From positions 664,915,501 through 664,979,500 of the forward strand of contig CM057456.1 of NCBI GenBank assembly GCA_016271365.2: a stretch of DNA of 64,000 nt, given 5' to 3'. Under the pieces are notes generated by a model, which saw only the letters and a list, made by a program, of their open reading frames with translations, was not told the origin of the DNA and did no database searches. A program made the position numbers and the translations under genes. The DNA comes from Neoceratodus forsteri (Eukaryota; Chordata; Ceratodontiformes; Ceratodontidae). This document shows positions 20,852-33,335 of this stretch, piece by piece (within the stretch, counting starts at the first letter, position 1; every line of letters starts with the position of its first letter).

Positions 20852-22362
20852 CAGATCTCCATTATGTAAAATTTGCATAATCTTAGAACTGAAAATACAG
20901 TGATTTCTTTTGTAATACACATGTGGCGTATGTAAAACACATTTTAGCCCAACCCTCTTTATAGCAGTCAATTTGTACATCCCATTACTACCAAGTATAC
21001 ATCCAAACTTGTTGCATAAAACTTTTTCCACAGTTGTCTTGTCAAAAGTGGCAATTAGAAGCTGTTTATTAATCAAGTTTTATTAATTGCTTGAATTAAA
21101 AAGCATAGCTTGGCTTTTCTTTGTGTATAAGTCCATTCTTTTTTTACTACAGTAGTCCTAAATATGATTAAATTCAAATGGCTGTAAAGAAGGGGCATCA
21201 TTTTAGGGTAGCCAGAGGTTGCGGTCGAGACCTCTATGACACATTTGCAACCCCATAATGTCCACTGCAATCCTAAGGAACCCCTAAAGCAAGGCTTCAC
21301 TAGCATTTATTTATATACAATGTGGTGAGTGGGGAACTTTGCAACCCTTATGATTCTGATGAAACAGAACTTTGCAACCCCTATTATTCAGGTGAAATGG
21401 ACTCTGCATCCCCTATAATTCTGCTTAAAGGGGACTTTGCAACCTGCATGATTCTGGTGAAATGACGCCAGTGCAGTAAAGACTGAAAAAAAAATATACT
21501 TTTTCATCTCCCATCTGCAAACAACCATTATTGGTGGGTGTGTGGTGTTGGCTCCTTTTATATGTTTTATATGCTTTGAATCAATGCAGCTATTGGATTC
21601 AGACATTCAAGAATCTGGAATTATGTTTCTGTGTGTGGCCTGAGCTCTGCTTTCTTGTTTTTTAACCATTATTTATGTGTTAGAGCATTTGTGGGGAAGA
21701 TGGGATTTTGGAGTACAGTACCTAGGTTTTAGAAGGAGGAAGGTAACAGGAAACCGGCAACAGAAGGAGAAAGAAAATAGCAGAAGCTAAAGAGGGACGT
21801 GTGGGGTAGGAGTAGTTTGAATTAGTGAGACATGTTTGCAGGAGGGGAGAGTCAGAATAGGGGGCTGGGTGGATTGCCTGAGTGCAGGGAATAGTGTAAC
21901 GTGTAGCATATGTGATCAGGTAGGGTATCAGTGATCTCAAAGGGGATCTCACGAGTACATGAAAGAGCTGAAATACCCTGTAAAAATCAGTATTCAAAGA
22001 GAAGTTCCCTTGGGACTTTTGATATTCTGCTTTGGGTAGAGAAAGAACATGCGACTAAGCAGCATTGTTCTCGCTGACGTAAAGAGCTGCAGACTCTATG
22101 ATCTCAGGCTAGGAAATAACTTCCTGAGACAAGGCCAAACCAGAGAATTCTAAAACAGGAACAAGAGAAGGTCAGAGTCAAAAAAGCTTGCATAATGGGG
22201 GAAATGTTTGGTGTGGAAATATTGTGTATGTCTAGAATGTCTTAAAAAAGATTCATAAAATAAGACAGGATATTGAAATAGAATTGTAGAAAAGGACACT
22301 AATGTATACTGCATTGTAGACAAATGGCTAAAGCACTGACTTATTGTCAGTTTTAAAAGAAG
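20852..22362. other. Unassigned DNA with one short tandem repeat
   Basis: No gene recognised. A purine-rich tract at about 21728-21870 creates a long open frame on the minus strand that looks compositional. The tandem repeat at 21331-21464 is listed separately. Confidence 0.4.
21331..21464. repeat. ~34-bp tandem repeat, four copies
   Basis: The unit resembles ggactttgcaacccctat, gattctggtgaaatg. Copies begin near 21331, 21367, 21400 and 21431, with about 75-85% agreement by eye. A fragment (tttgcaacccc) at about 21244 suggests the array once extended left. Confidence 0.65.
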
Positions 22363-22698
22363 CAGAGCTGTGCAGAATTTTCAAATTATACTCCCATCAG
22401 TATTCTGAGGAATGGTGGAAATTCTGTTTCATTCAGCAGCATTTCATCAAAAGTGGATTTCTGAAATTCTTGAAAGAGGAATATTAACTTTTAAATAATA
22501 TTCTGCAGTTTATGTAGAATACAGATTCATTATCTGCAAACTACCAAACAATATTCCACAGATTACATGATCAGCAGAATATTATTCCACCATTCAGAAA
22601 GAAAGGCTTTTCGAAATTCTGCAGAATAAAGTATTTTGGATGTTGACTTGTCATTCTGTGCAAATTCACTTGGATGGAATTCCACACTCTGCAGAGCT
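22363..22698. mobile_element. Candidate MITE with short inverted ends
   Basis: The left side reads cagagctgtgcagaattt; the right side, read inward, gaagctctgcagagtgtgg. The interior is rich in gcagaat/attctgc motifs in both orientations. No clear target-site duplication. Confidence 0.3.
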
Positions 22699-22703
22699 TC
22701 AAG

Positions 22704-22840
22704 CAACAATGCATGACATGGCATGTGTCATACTGGGATTATGTCACAGGTGGTTGGGCATGAGGCCACAGGCCAAGTGTGTCTGACACCCAAGAAGTGA
22801 ATTTATTCCCATGACACATGCCCTAGAGTGTATTATTGCA
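22704..22840. mobile_element. Fold-back MITE, second copy (reverse orientation)
   Basis: It matches the element at 19205-19348 in reverse orientation, including a shared central block (ggttgggcatgaggccacag here). Its outer arms (ggcatgtgtcat / atgacacatgcc) still pair. A further fragment (gatgttgtgtgggtataacatcccact) lies at about 22930-22960. Confidence 0.6.
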
Positions 22841-23899
22841 ATTATAAAATGGCTTGCATAGAAAAAAAAAGAATAAAGGTGAAGACATACATGTTTAAAA
22901 TCCATATTCCATTGCTTATTGAATATTAATGATGTTGTGTGGGTATAACATCCCACTTGAAGGTCAGCACTGACCAGACAGGGACCAGGGCATTTTCTTG
23001 CCAATTTATTATAAGAAGCAATCTCTTATGGGAGAAGAATCGTGTTCCCATAGTCACTGTATGGTTTTGTTTCAACTGCTTCATTAAACATGTTGATTTT
23101 TGCTCACTCACATCTCAGACTCATGATACTATTTTGTGCTGATTTTTTTGGGGGGGGTGGGATTTGAAAGATTTGCATTTTTAGTACATTTTGCACATAG
23201 AGCAAAAAAGTTGGGCGAAAAAATGAATCTAAATTTTTTAACTGTAAGATATTCCAGATGTTTTCCAGTTTCCTTTGCAGGTAAAAATGTTGTTTTCCAG
23301 AATTCATTTTTTTTTATGTTTTAAATAACTTTTTTTCCTCAAGAAAAAAGATGTCTGCTTCATTTGACAATGGGTGAGGATAAAAACATTAAAAATATAT
23401 GGTGAATAGACCAGTAATCGTCTAGAAAAGCAGATTTAACATATATGTTAGTATTTTTGTTAATTAAATGTAGAATCTAAGCTTTTTGGAAAAACATTTT
23501 TTCATTGTTCACTTGGGAACATAAGCAGGAGGCTGGTAAGGACAGAGGTCTGGGGTTATATTCTGTTTTAACTGAAATATTTGAATAGTTTTGTACATTA
23601 AATTAGTTCTATGTGTTAAAAACTACTACTTTGAGTTAGAACTGTTACTTGGGCTGTGACATTGTAACTTTTGAGGCCTGGGAACACTTGTTTGGCAGTG
23701 ATAATTAGAGTGAAATTTAAATGTGTTGTTTGGCTGGTGTTGGTAAGAGCCCTCGCACCCACCCGGTTTTGTAGGGTTACTTAAATACTGAAAAGCCACT
23801 GGGGGTTGGGATTGAAGGGCTGAGTATTTCTGTTTGAGACTGAAATTCGAAGCAACAGGAACTGGTGGGCCTGTGACATCATACTGTACCTGATGTCTG
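22841..23899. other. Unassigned A/T-rich DNA
   Basis: Apart from the MITE-like fragment near 22930 nothing is recognised. Around 23650-23900 the composition changes toward G, which may mark the approach to the CR1 5' region. Confidence 0.35.
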
Positions 23900-24090
23900 C
23901 ATACACACACACTGTTAGTGGGACTGGACACACACTGGACTGTATGTGTTTGTGAGACTTGGGAACTTTATTGGTGGGGTTGAAATTGGGTTTGTAAATA
24001 ACTGCAGTCAGTATAGAGGAGAAACGCTGTATTCCGGAAAGGGACTGAGAAAGGGGTGTGCCATTATAAACAGAGGGATAAACAGGGTGC

Positions 24091-25737
24091 TCATTCCACC
24101 ATGGCAGGCATCTTCGGAAGGTTGTAGGCTGCACAGGCTGTGGGATGGCAATAATTCTCAATTGGGCCTGGAGAGAGGAAGCTGCCCACTCTGTGACAGC
24201 TATCTTGTATCAGGAGTGAGGTATATTGGTTAAGGAGTAAGCTGGGGGGTGTGTCCAAGGATAAGGGTGTGGATATGGGCAGCAGAAGGGTGGGGCTGGA
24301 GGGAGGCTGGGGCAACGCTCTGAAATTACAGGACGTTATGTTACAGCAAGCAGGAGGGGGGATATTAGGGACAGAGGGCCCTTAGATAGGGATGTTGACG
24401 TTAAGGGGAACGCAGATGGGGTGAACATTCTGAATACAAAGAGAGTGGAGGGGGAAGAGTCAGGAGGGGCTGTTGTGGGGAAGCCTAAAACAGCAGACTG
24501 TGGAAAGGGAGCTCCTAAGGTGAACAGAGCAAGAGGGGAAGAAGAGGGGCAGTTTAGAGGTGCAGTCAGGGGAAACTTGGGTTACTTGATGGAGGCTGAC
24601 ATAGAGTGTCACAATAAATTTGAGCTACTAAACAACCTAGAGAGGAGGAGGAAGGGGTTGGTGGAAATGGGAAACTGACACAGAGACTTGGGGAGGGAGT
24701 CGGATACCCATAGGGCATCACAGACTGGCAATGGAAAGGATAGAAATAGTCCCAGAGGGAGAAGGAAACATAAATGTTAAGCAAATGGGGAGATGCAACA
24801 TATTGCAGACATGAGGGAGGAGAGCATGACTGGAGAAACTGGGAGACAAGGAGGGGAGGGAGCCCCCCTTCAGCAGGGGTCTGTACCAAGGATGGGGCCC
24901 TAGCTAAAGGGGACCCACAGAGATCCTCTGGAGGCAGGGGTACTATTACAAGGGGGGAGGATGACGGTGTGGGGGAAGGGGAAACCATCAGGTCCAGGAT
25001 AAATGGTTCGGATAAGAGAGGGTTAAAGGGGACACCTATTCAGAGGGGGTTTGAGTTAAGTGGGCAAAATAACGAGAGAGGCAGAACGGGGAGGGTAACA
25101 AGGAGGTCTCTAATATGGCAGGAAGACTCCCATGGAATTGAGATCACGAATAAAAGGGGGGATGGGGGGCTGAGAGGGCATAGTGGAGGTAACCATAAGG
25201 ATGATGACGGTGTTTAGGTTCTGTTATTGGGAGACTCGATGATTAGGGGGTATCCAGTGGGAGGGACAGGGGGGTGGATGCCATAGCCAGGTGAAGGTAG
25301 TGGGTATCTCTGGGCTGACAGTGCACAGAGCAAAGTTCATGGTGTATGAAATGGTTAGGGATTGTGAAAGGAAACCGGATTTCCTGGTGCATTTGGGAAC
25401 TAACGATCTAGAGGGAAATAGCATTTTGGAAATCCAAGCAAGGTTCCAAGAACTTGCCAGAGTCTGCCAGGATAATGGATGCAGCATTTCCTTTTCAGAG
25501 ATATTGCCAGTACCAAAGGCCTCAGTGGAGAAAAAAATGAAGCTCACAGAGGTTAATGACTGGCTCAGGAAGTGGGATGAAGAGAGTGGGTTAGGGGTGT
25601 TAGGGAACTGGAAAGGAGTTTGGGAGGATAAGGGACTGTATGCCAAGGACAGGCTTCATCTTGCCCCATTAGGGAAGGAAGTCCTTAAACAGGGGATGGC
25701 TGACTACATTCAAGAAAGGAGGGGTTTAAACTTGTGA
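24091..25737 (+). pseudogene. CR1 ORF1 (zinc-finger-like plus SGNH esterase), broken
   Basis: CR1 ORF1 proteins bind RNA and many carry an esterase of the SGNH family. Seen here: Cys pairs near the start (GCTGC at about 24126 and CPLC at about 24184, in different frames), suggesting a damaged zinc-binding domain; a long low-complexity Gly/Glu/Arg linker (24420-25200); and a clear esterase. The esterase has the catalytic Ser block LLLGDSMIRG (about 25220-25250), the HLGTNDL block (about 25390) and the Asp/His block DRLHLAP (about 25650), with the protein ending RRGLNL at 25737. A stop follows the GDS block (near 25285), so the esterase is split. It precedes ORF2 by about 190 bases. Confidence 0.75.
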
Positions 25738-25929
25738 GGGGGGAAGGGATAAGGGAAGGGCTGACCAGAAGCCCTCTCCTCCAGATGAGGGGAGTAGCCT
25801 TCAAGCCCAAGTGGGGGAGGGAGGGAGGAAACAGACTGGGGTGGAGGTTTCAGGAGGAGCAAAACGAGGATGGAAGTATAAGGAATCTGGGTGGGGTTCG
25901 ACAAAGAGGATCAGGGATAAGGGGTTGGG

Positions 25930-28820
25930 GTTGGTGTTAGTAAATGCCAGGAGCTTGGGAAACAAGTTGCCAGAGTTCCAGGCCATGCTGTTGGGGTGGA
26001 TGTGGCGGCAGTCATGGAGACATGGGCCAACAAAAACCATGACTGGGACCTAAACATGCGGGGGTACACTATGCTTAGGAAGGATAGAAAGGAGGGCAGA
26101 GGGGGTGGAGTGGCTATGTTCATTAGAGATGACATAGAAATTGCTAGGGTTGAAGAGGCAGAGGGAAACGTGGAGGCCTTATGGGTCACCTTACAATCCC
26201 CAGCAGGAGATAAGGTCAAGCTGGGTGTAGTATATAGGCCCCACGGATGAGTGATGTTCTAGAGGATGGTTTGTTGGACAACATCATCGCCAGTGTGGGA
26301 CCAAAAGGGGAAGGAGTGGTATTGATGGGGACCTTAATATGCCAGGTACAAACTGGGAACCATGTCCTCTAAGGTGGCCAAGAGCAGAGGCTGCTGGACT
26401 GCTTCCAGGATGTGCTTAACACAGCATGTGATGGAGCCCACAAGGGAGGGGCATGTCCTGGACGTGGTTCTGGCAGATGGGGATCTGTAAAGGACCTGGT
26501 TGTACAGGACCCCCTGACTGGGATCGACCACAATACTGTCTGGTTTCAAATAAGCATGGGGGGGGAGATCTAGGACACTGGCAGTGGACTTCAGGGGGGC
26601 AGACTTTGTGGGCATTGGGAAATATTCTCAAGGATCACTTGAAGTGGATTACATCAATGACAAGTGTGGAAAGATGATGGGAGGTCATAAAACGGGGACT
26701 TCATGAGGCAGTCAGGATCTGCGCTAAGTTGAAACGTAAGGGAGCAAGGTCACATAAACTATGCAGGTGGTCCAGTGAGGTACAGGTAATGGTCAGAGAA
26801 AAGAAGGTGGCCTACAAAAAATATAAAACAACAGGAGGGGATAGGGATAAGGAAATGTACCATCTTGCATCTAGAAAAGTTACCCAGATCGTGAGGGGAG
26901 CAAAGTCCAGTAAAGAGCAGCGGCTGGCACAGGGGATACATGGAGGGGAAAAGGGGTTCTTCCAGTACATTGGGGAGTGGAGAAAAACTAAGGGCCATCT
27001 CAGCAGATTGCGATCAGAAGGAGGGTGGGTGGAAGAGGCGAGGGACCAGGCAGAGGTATTTAATGAGTACTTTGCTCTGTGTTCACTAGGGAGGGGGATG
27101 GGATATCTACAAAGCAAGGCATGAAGGGGATAGAAGGTAGTGAGGGGACTGGGGAGCAACAGAAATGGAGCAAGAGGGAGGGAGAGGTACCCCAGGGGTG
27201 TCACATCTGGATAAGGATAAAAGGCCAGTAAGGTGGAGGGGACGGATGATGCTATCTCCAAAAGGTGTGGTTAGCCCTCAAGGCCCTAAAGAAAGACAAA
27301 TCTCCTGGGCCGGATGGCATTCATCTGAGAGTACTATGGGAATTGGCGGACATACTGGCTGCACCCCTGGCGGAGCTCTTCAACAGGTCACTTGAGACAG
27401 GGAGGGTACCTAGGGATTGGCGAGAGGCACATGTGGTGCCAATCCATAAAGGGAGGTCGAGGGAAGTACCAGGTAACTATAGACCCATCAGTTTGACCTC
27501 AGTGGTGGGAAAATTAATGGAGAGTATACTAAAGGAATGATTGGGGGTGTACTTGGAGGAGGTGGGAGGTCTGGATAGTGGGCAACATGGGTTTGTGCCA
27601 GGTAGATTATGTCAAACCAATCTTGTGGAGTTCTACGAATGGGTAACATCAGAACTGGACAGGGGAAAACCTGTGGATGTATTATTCTTGGACTTCAGCA
27701 AGGCGTTTGACTCTGTCCCCCACAATGGTCTGGTGGAGAAACTGATGGGGTTAGGAGTAGGCCCTTTGATGGTCAGATGGATTGAAAACTGGCTATCTGG
27801 ACGCACCCAGAGAGTAGTGGTCTGTGGGGAGCTCTCGAACCCTAGAGAGGTTGGTAGTGGGGTACCGCAGGGCTCGGTCCTGGGTCCGATCCTGTTTAAT
27901 GCATACATATCGGACATCAGGGAGGGTACAGGGTGTGAAATGAGTCTCTTCGTGGATGACTCCAAGATGGGAGCAGTAGTTGAGGGAGGAGAGGGAGGTT
28001 GGCCTGCAAGGATCTGGACACCCTGGAAGCTGGGCTCACACATGGAAATTAAATTTCAATATCACCAGTGCAAGGTGTTGCATCTTGGTCGGAGACTCCC
28101 TAAACACAGGTACACCTTGGGAGGGCGCTGGAGGCCTCAATAGGGGAAAAAGACCTAGGGGGTCATGGTGGATGCATGTATGAATAACTCTGAGAGCAGT
28201 ACAGGAGAAGCGGCTAGCAAGGCAAACAGGATGTTGGGATGCATGTAAGGGGGATCACCTCTAGGAGCAAGGAAGTGATTCTGTGGCTGTACAATAGACT
28301 GGTTAGACCACACCTTGAGTACTGTGTACAGTACTGGAGACCACACTTGAAGAGGGACATACAGCTCCTGGAGCGGTACAGAGGAGGGCAACTAAAATGA
28401 TACGAGGGCTAGGGGATTTGACGTATGAGGACAGACTTGAGGAGCTCTGCCTGTTTTCATTGGAGGAGAGGAGAGATGGGGGGACATGATTGAGTTCTTC
28501 AAGTACCTCAAGGGAATAAATAGGGTAAACATGGAGAGGATCTTTAGACTAAAGCAGGGAGATATCACCAGAGGGCATGGTTTGAAGTTGGAAGGGTGAG
28601 GGGGAAAAAGAGGAGGAGGTTTTTCACTGAGATGGTGGTGGACCCTTGGAATGCACTGCATGGTGAGCTGGTTCAGAGATCCACAGTGGAGGGCTTCAAG
28701 AGAGGATGGGACAGACACAGAAAGTGGATGTATCAAATGATGGCCTGTCCCAGGGGGGTGGGGATGGATGATAGGGGTTTCTGGAGCACAAGGGAGGGGA
28801 GGGCCTCGGCACCCAACTAA
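25930..28820 (+). pseudogene. CR1 ORF2: AP endonuclease and reverse transcriptase, broken
   Basis: ORF2 nicks target DNA and reverse-transcribes the LINE RNA. The endonuclease spans about 25930-26700: LVNARSLGNKLPEF, then VAAVMETWANKNHD, then the GDLN motif (about 26320, interrupted by a frame change). A linker region (about 26760-27100, VREKKVAYKKYK) leads to the RT at 27265-28143: DKSPGPDGIHLRVLWELA, NYRPISLTSVVGKLMES, the DFSKAFDSVPHNG block, SGVPQGSVLGPILFN, and FVDD in place of the usual FADD/YADD. The C-terminal part to 28820 shows scattered matches (VDPWNALHGELVQRSTVEGF). Stops and shifts include a TGA at 27538-27540 and several after 28143. Non-functional. Confidence 0.85.
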
Positions 28821-29020
28821 GGATCTGAGGTTCGAGCAGACTCGACAGACCATAAGGCCTAATCTGCTGGCAAATAGTATGTTAGTATGTTAGTATGCAC
28901 TGCTTTAAAAACAAGTTTCCTGTATTCCTATAGGTCAGACTATACTGTCTTGATTTTGTGTACTATTGCCCCCCTTCCCTGCCAAATCATGGATCAGGCA
29001 TCAAACTGGAGGGCTCTTGT

Positions 29021-29116
29021 TATAAATAGCCCTTTGAGTTCTGGGGATGCTATTAAAAGATGGTGTCAACATCTATTGCAGTTCCTGGGCCCACACAACT
29101 TTTCATTTGTAATAAA
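29021..29116 (+). promoter_or_regulatory. TATA box followed by polyadenylation signal (LTR-like)
   Basis: The sequence tataaatagc at 29021 is followed 90 bases later by aataaagc at about 29111. This spacing is typical of the U3-R part of an LTR. No TG...CA boundaries could be fixed, so it is only a candidate. Confidence 0.3.
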
Positions 29117-29190
29117 GCTTTTTGTGGGAAGAACAAGGAGGGGGTGATGATTGTTGAGGGCATACATGCAATGCAACAACTAGCAGGAAA

Positions 29191-29520
29191 CTGTACTTCA
29201 ATACAGTAAACCACAAAAACTGTACTCCAATGCAGTAAACCCACAAAAACTGTACTCCAATGCAGTAAAACCACAAAAACTGTACTCCAATGCAGTAAAC
29301 CCACAAAAACTGTACTCCAATGCAGTAAACCCACAAAAACTGTACTCCAATGCAGTAAACCCACAAAAACTGTACTCCAATACAGTAAAACCACAAAAAC
29401 TGTACTCCAATGCAGCAAACCCACAAAAACTGTACTCCAATGCAGTAAACCCACAAAAACTGTACTCCAATGCAGTAAACCCACAAAAACTGTACTCCAA
29501 TGCAGTAAACCCACAAAAAC
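29191..29520. repeat. 30-bp minisatellite, 11 copies
   Basis: The unit is tgtactccaatgcagtaaac + ccacaaaaac. The 60-base rows from 29281 to 29520 each hold exactly two units; the first copies (29191-29280) are slightly diverged and one is 29 bases. Because 30 is a multiple of three and no frame of the unit has a stop on the minus strand, all three minus frames stay open and would give decapeptide repeats such as VFVGLLHWST. I do not regard it as a gene. Confidence 0.95.
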
Positions 29521-32500
29521 TGATACTAACCCACCAGGCTTAATGTTGTTCATTTCTGCACTGCAGGGAGATGAGAGACATGAGTGGGGCAGATGATGTG
29601 GGGTTACGGCGCCAACATCATCCATTTATGAGAGTTTCCCTCTTTCCATGGCCCACCCATCACCCACGGTTCTTGAGCATCCCGACATGAGCACTATGCT
29701 CATCTAAGACTTTGTGTCCTCTCTCATCTACTAAACATGCTGAGAAAGTGAAGATACTACAACTCTCTCCCGAGAGTCTGAGAGGGCTGCCAGTAGTGCT
29801 GCCATGATTCCACAGGCCCAAAGCAAGGGGTGTTCACATACAGAAGATTGGGGTGCATCATGTTCTACCTGGATCACTGCACTGGACCTTGTTTTTTTCA
29901 TTAAGCTATGAAAAGTTGTAGGGTGGATTCAAATATGGTTGTGCACATGCAGACGCAACACACAAGTTGGACTGCTAGGTGCCTTCAGCATAAATTAGAT
30001 CAACACTCAGGATTCAACTTCCACAGACTGGACTACATAACATCAGCACACCCAATTAATATCCATACCCAACAAGATTCAGCACCCATACAGAGTAGGA
30101 TTTTGCATTGACTGGATTCTGACAAATAGGCCTCACTGGATAGTCTGGTCAAGTTTCTATTCTGACTCCCTCTGTGACCATAATGCAACCTACTGCATCT
30201 GGAGGTACAAAAAAAAGATGCCCTGATTCATTAAAGTTAATTGTTTAAAAATGCTTGATGTAAACCAGCTTACTGCTGAACTGAACAATCAACATTGGGC
30301 TGACTGTCACTCATGCCTGCTGTTGAATCCACTAGGTCATACATTGCAGCTGCTGTAGAACTACTGCAAGCTCCCCCTTCTAGTGTCTAGGGTTATCTGG
30401 ATGGTAAAAGGAGGGAGGGGGGCACTACACAAACTAAGCAACCACAGTCCAAGGAATTAGAACAAAAATAGCTCATTAGCTGGTCTGTTGATGGCAGTTA
30501 CTAGGAGTCCCAAAAATAGGGGAGCAGGCACCGTCTTACTGCAGATCTTACAAACCTGTAGGGGTAATGTTCATCAGCAAGCAGGCTCAGTCTAATTTAT
30601 TAAGTTCAATGTCCACTCTGGAATCAAAAGTATAAAACAGTTTAATTAACTTTAAACAGTAACAACAACTCCATGGAGAGTGAGGTATAACATTCAGTGG
30701 GTTTTCTTTACAGACACAGCTGGAAAATCTACTGCAACAGTCTCTTGAGCTAACAGACTGATTCCTTTCATGCAGATCTCCCTCTTGCCATAAGGGCTAA
30801 ATTCCTGGCAGCACTTTGGGGCTGAATAGGCCACACTTGGGGTAGCTTGGTACTAATCCACTCTAACATCTCATAGTATATTCCTTAACTTCACTTCCCA
30901 GTAGTTACAATTTCTCCCTCAGGCTCTCCTCTTAAATTTCCATTCCTATACAGGCACATAGTGCTTCTGACAGCATGAAACATTTCTACTGTCCCTAACC
31001 AATTCCATCTATCTCGTTTCCTTCCCATCTGCCTGGTCACTCAACTTCTCCACCTGGGGGCTAATAATATGAGGAGCATACATTTCTTCTCTGAACGATC
31101 TTAGCTCTGTGCTTTTCATTTGTTGTTCTTTGGCAAGAACTGAACCACCAGAACCCTTTCAGACACCAATCGTTGATGCCAATGCACAGCAGTGGGGCCT
31201 TATTCTGATCAGCCTTGGGTGCCCCCAGCCTTGATCCAAGTAACTCCAAGCATTTTTTGCTCATTCAGTAATTCTAACCTCTGAACTGACTTATCAGGGG
31301 GACTGCTGTTAGTGCCACACTGGAGCACCCGACAGGCTGCCACCTCGTCAAGGTCCCAAACATCACTACCCCATATGGACTTTCTCCTCCTCCACAAGCT
31401 GCTCAACCTGGGAGTCCCAACCCTGTGGGTGCTACCAACCTGGGGAATAGGGGTAACACTGCCACCGCAACACCCTCAACTGCTTGGGCTGCCACCTGTG
31501 AGCTGATCCAAGCCCCAGGCCCATTGCCATAGCAGGCCCACCCACAGGACACTTTCTGAACAGCTGCTGAACTCACCTATGGGCACAAGTTCTTTGGGTT
31601 TTAGGCCCCATCAGTGCTTACCCTACCAAGGTGCCAAAGTTCATTCGGTGGGCCAACATTTTCTTTCTTCTCCTTGGTCTCTGGCTTCCACTTGCACCAA
31701 TAGGCACAATTCTTTGCTCCATTGCTCTCCCATGTTCCACACCCACACTGTCACTTTTCATCATGTGGTTCTTCAAGGGTGGAGGGTTGGGGTGGGAAGT
31801 GGACCACCCTAGCCCCACCACTGCCCTCTGGCCGAACTTGTGGGATGAACCCCCAATTTCTCTCCTCGGGACTTGCCCTGGATCTCACTCACTTTGGTGT
31901 CAAATCCCTGCTCTTTTATATCCCACACAAATGGCACCCTGCTGGCAGCAAGCAGGCCCTACATCCCAGACTCAAAGGCACCAAAGTTCCAATTTCTCCT
32001 GAACTACACTGAGCACTCAGAATTGTAATGAGTAACTACCCAGAGGTTGCTTACACTACTCTGTGACAGATTACCTACTGAGAGTTCATAAAGGTATAGG
32101 ATGTTCATTAAAGATAGATAACTCCTGCCATTCTTGACTGCATTGGCAAATGAAACAAGGCTGGGAAAGATGCAAGGCCACCCTAGATGACAGTAATTGG
32201 GAAGCTTACACATAGCTGCATAACCTTGCCATATCTGCAACACGGAATACCAAAGCAGCATACTATGCCAGCATCTGGGAGACAAATAATAAAAACCCTA
32301 TGAATGTTTGGTCTGGCATTAATGCTTTACTAGGGGGAAAAAAAATCCCAACCAGTTACCCACAATTTACATAGCAAAATGCTAATCATAGGGGAAACCA
32401 AAATTGCTTTTTTTGTGTTACTTGCACACATGTGCAAGAAGCACATTGTGTCAGCTTCCTTCAAAAGTGGGTTGTGGAGGCATTACAGTGTTGTGCTGAA

Positions 32501-32814
32501 TGGCAGCAGTCCATCCTAGGGCTGGTCTTTGCTGTGTCAAATAGAGGAGCATGCTGTCAATGATGGCAGTTAAAGAGCATGCCACTATGCTCAAAAAGAC
32601 AGGCTGCTGCAATCAGGGAGCACCCCGTCACTACGCAATAAGCTGTTTTGGCTGTGGGGCATCCATGACTGCAGCAGCTAATTACAAGCTGCATTGTGTG
32701 GTGTCCCCATGGTGACAGCTTCTCTGTCTGCCTCTCACAGTCCCCACAAAACTGATGGAAAGCCACCACCCACCATTCAGTGTGCCTTCCAGGTGAACAT
32801 TTCAATAAATAAAT
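29521..32814. other. Unassigned DNA
   Basis: No gene or element recognised with confidence. Around 30400-32000 the composition and short open frames on both strands are reminiscent of decayed retroelement sequence, but no diagnostic motif is present. Confidence 0.35.
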
Positions 32815-33330
32815 AAAAGCTGATGAGGGGTGCCCAATCCCCCTGTTGGCATGATCCCCTTCCCAGTTCATTACCCGATGGGGTAGCCCAATCCCCATCA
32901 GCATGATGCCCCCCTCATTTGTTGTGTGCTGAGGGGGGTGCCCAATCCCCCCTTGGCTCATACGTCCTCCCCCAGCACACTGTATGGCAGACGGAGTGCC
33001 AAATCCCCATCAGCTGCACGCCTCTTCCCCAACAAATGTCCAGGTGGCACGCTGGGAGCCCATCCCCAGCATGTTAATAGTCCCAGTGTCCTATTTTGTT
33101 TTAATTTCCTGTAAAAATAAAGAAAATGGTCCCCTTTGTCTGTGGCACCCCACCCAACCCGCGCCCACACTCTGTGCATCCACCTCCCCACCCCCTCACT
33201 CCATACTTACCTCCAGAGCCGGCGCAATGATCTTCAGTGGACCAGGAACACATCTGCACTCTTCAAAGCCGACTGCAAACTGAAAAAATGCAGGTAAGCT
33301 GTATAATGGCATAAATAGGGTTTTTTTCAA
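32815..33330. repeat. Composite repeat, locus 1: 'gtgcccaatcccc' module and link module
   Basis: The motif ggggtgcccaatcccc recurs in variants at about 32826, 32880, 32936 and 32995, followed near 33255-33300 by cttcaaagccgactgcaaac, tgaaaaaatgcaggtaa. The same order (gtgcccaatccc, then cttgaaagccggactgtgaa, ctgaagaaacaggtaa) occurs at about 61035 and 61238-61280, each leading into the ~300-bp satellite. Confidence 0.6.
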
Positions 33331-33335
33331 CTTAA

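Larger units (their letters stand above)
23900..28888 (+). mobile_element. CR1-type LINE, near full length, inactive
   Basis: The order is as expected for CR1: G-rich 5' region, ORF1 with SGNH esterase motifs, ORF2 with AP endonuclease and reverse transcriptase, short 3' UTR, and a terminal 8-bp repeat (ttagtatg, about three copies at 28864-28893). The 5' boundary is a guess. Both ORFs carry many frame changes and stops. Antisense 3' pieces of the same broad family occur at 40545-41460, 52656-53410 and 56235-58604. Confidence 0.8.

Noticed and set aside
25291..25737. A host GDSL/SGNH esterase gene
   Set aside because: The esterase lies directly before a CR1 endonuclease-RT and matches the position of CR1 ORF1, so it is part of the LINE.
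29191..29520. CRISPR-like array (30-base repeats)
   Set aside because: The copies are head to tail with no spacers, and the surrounding DNA is vertebrate transposon sequence.
29053..29625. A 190-codon minus-strand frame made of decapeptide repeats
   Set aside because: It is produced entirely by the 30-bp minisatellite, which is open in all three frames of that strand. No start context, domain or flanking gene structure.
31061..31821. Tyrosine-recombinase (DIRS/Ngaro) retroelement remnant
   Set aside because: Composition and short Trp-containing peptides suggested it, but no diagnostic RT, recombinase or SGNH motif could be read.
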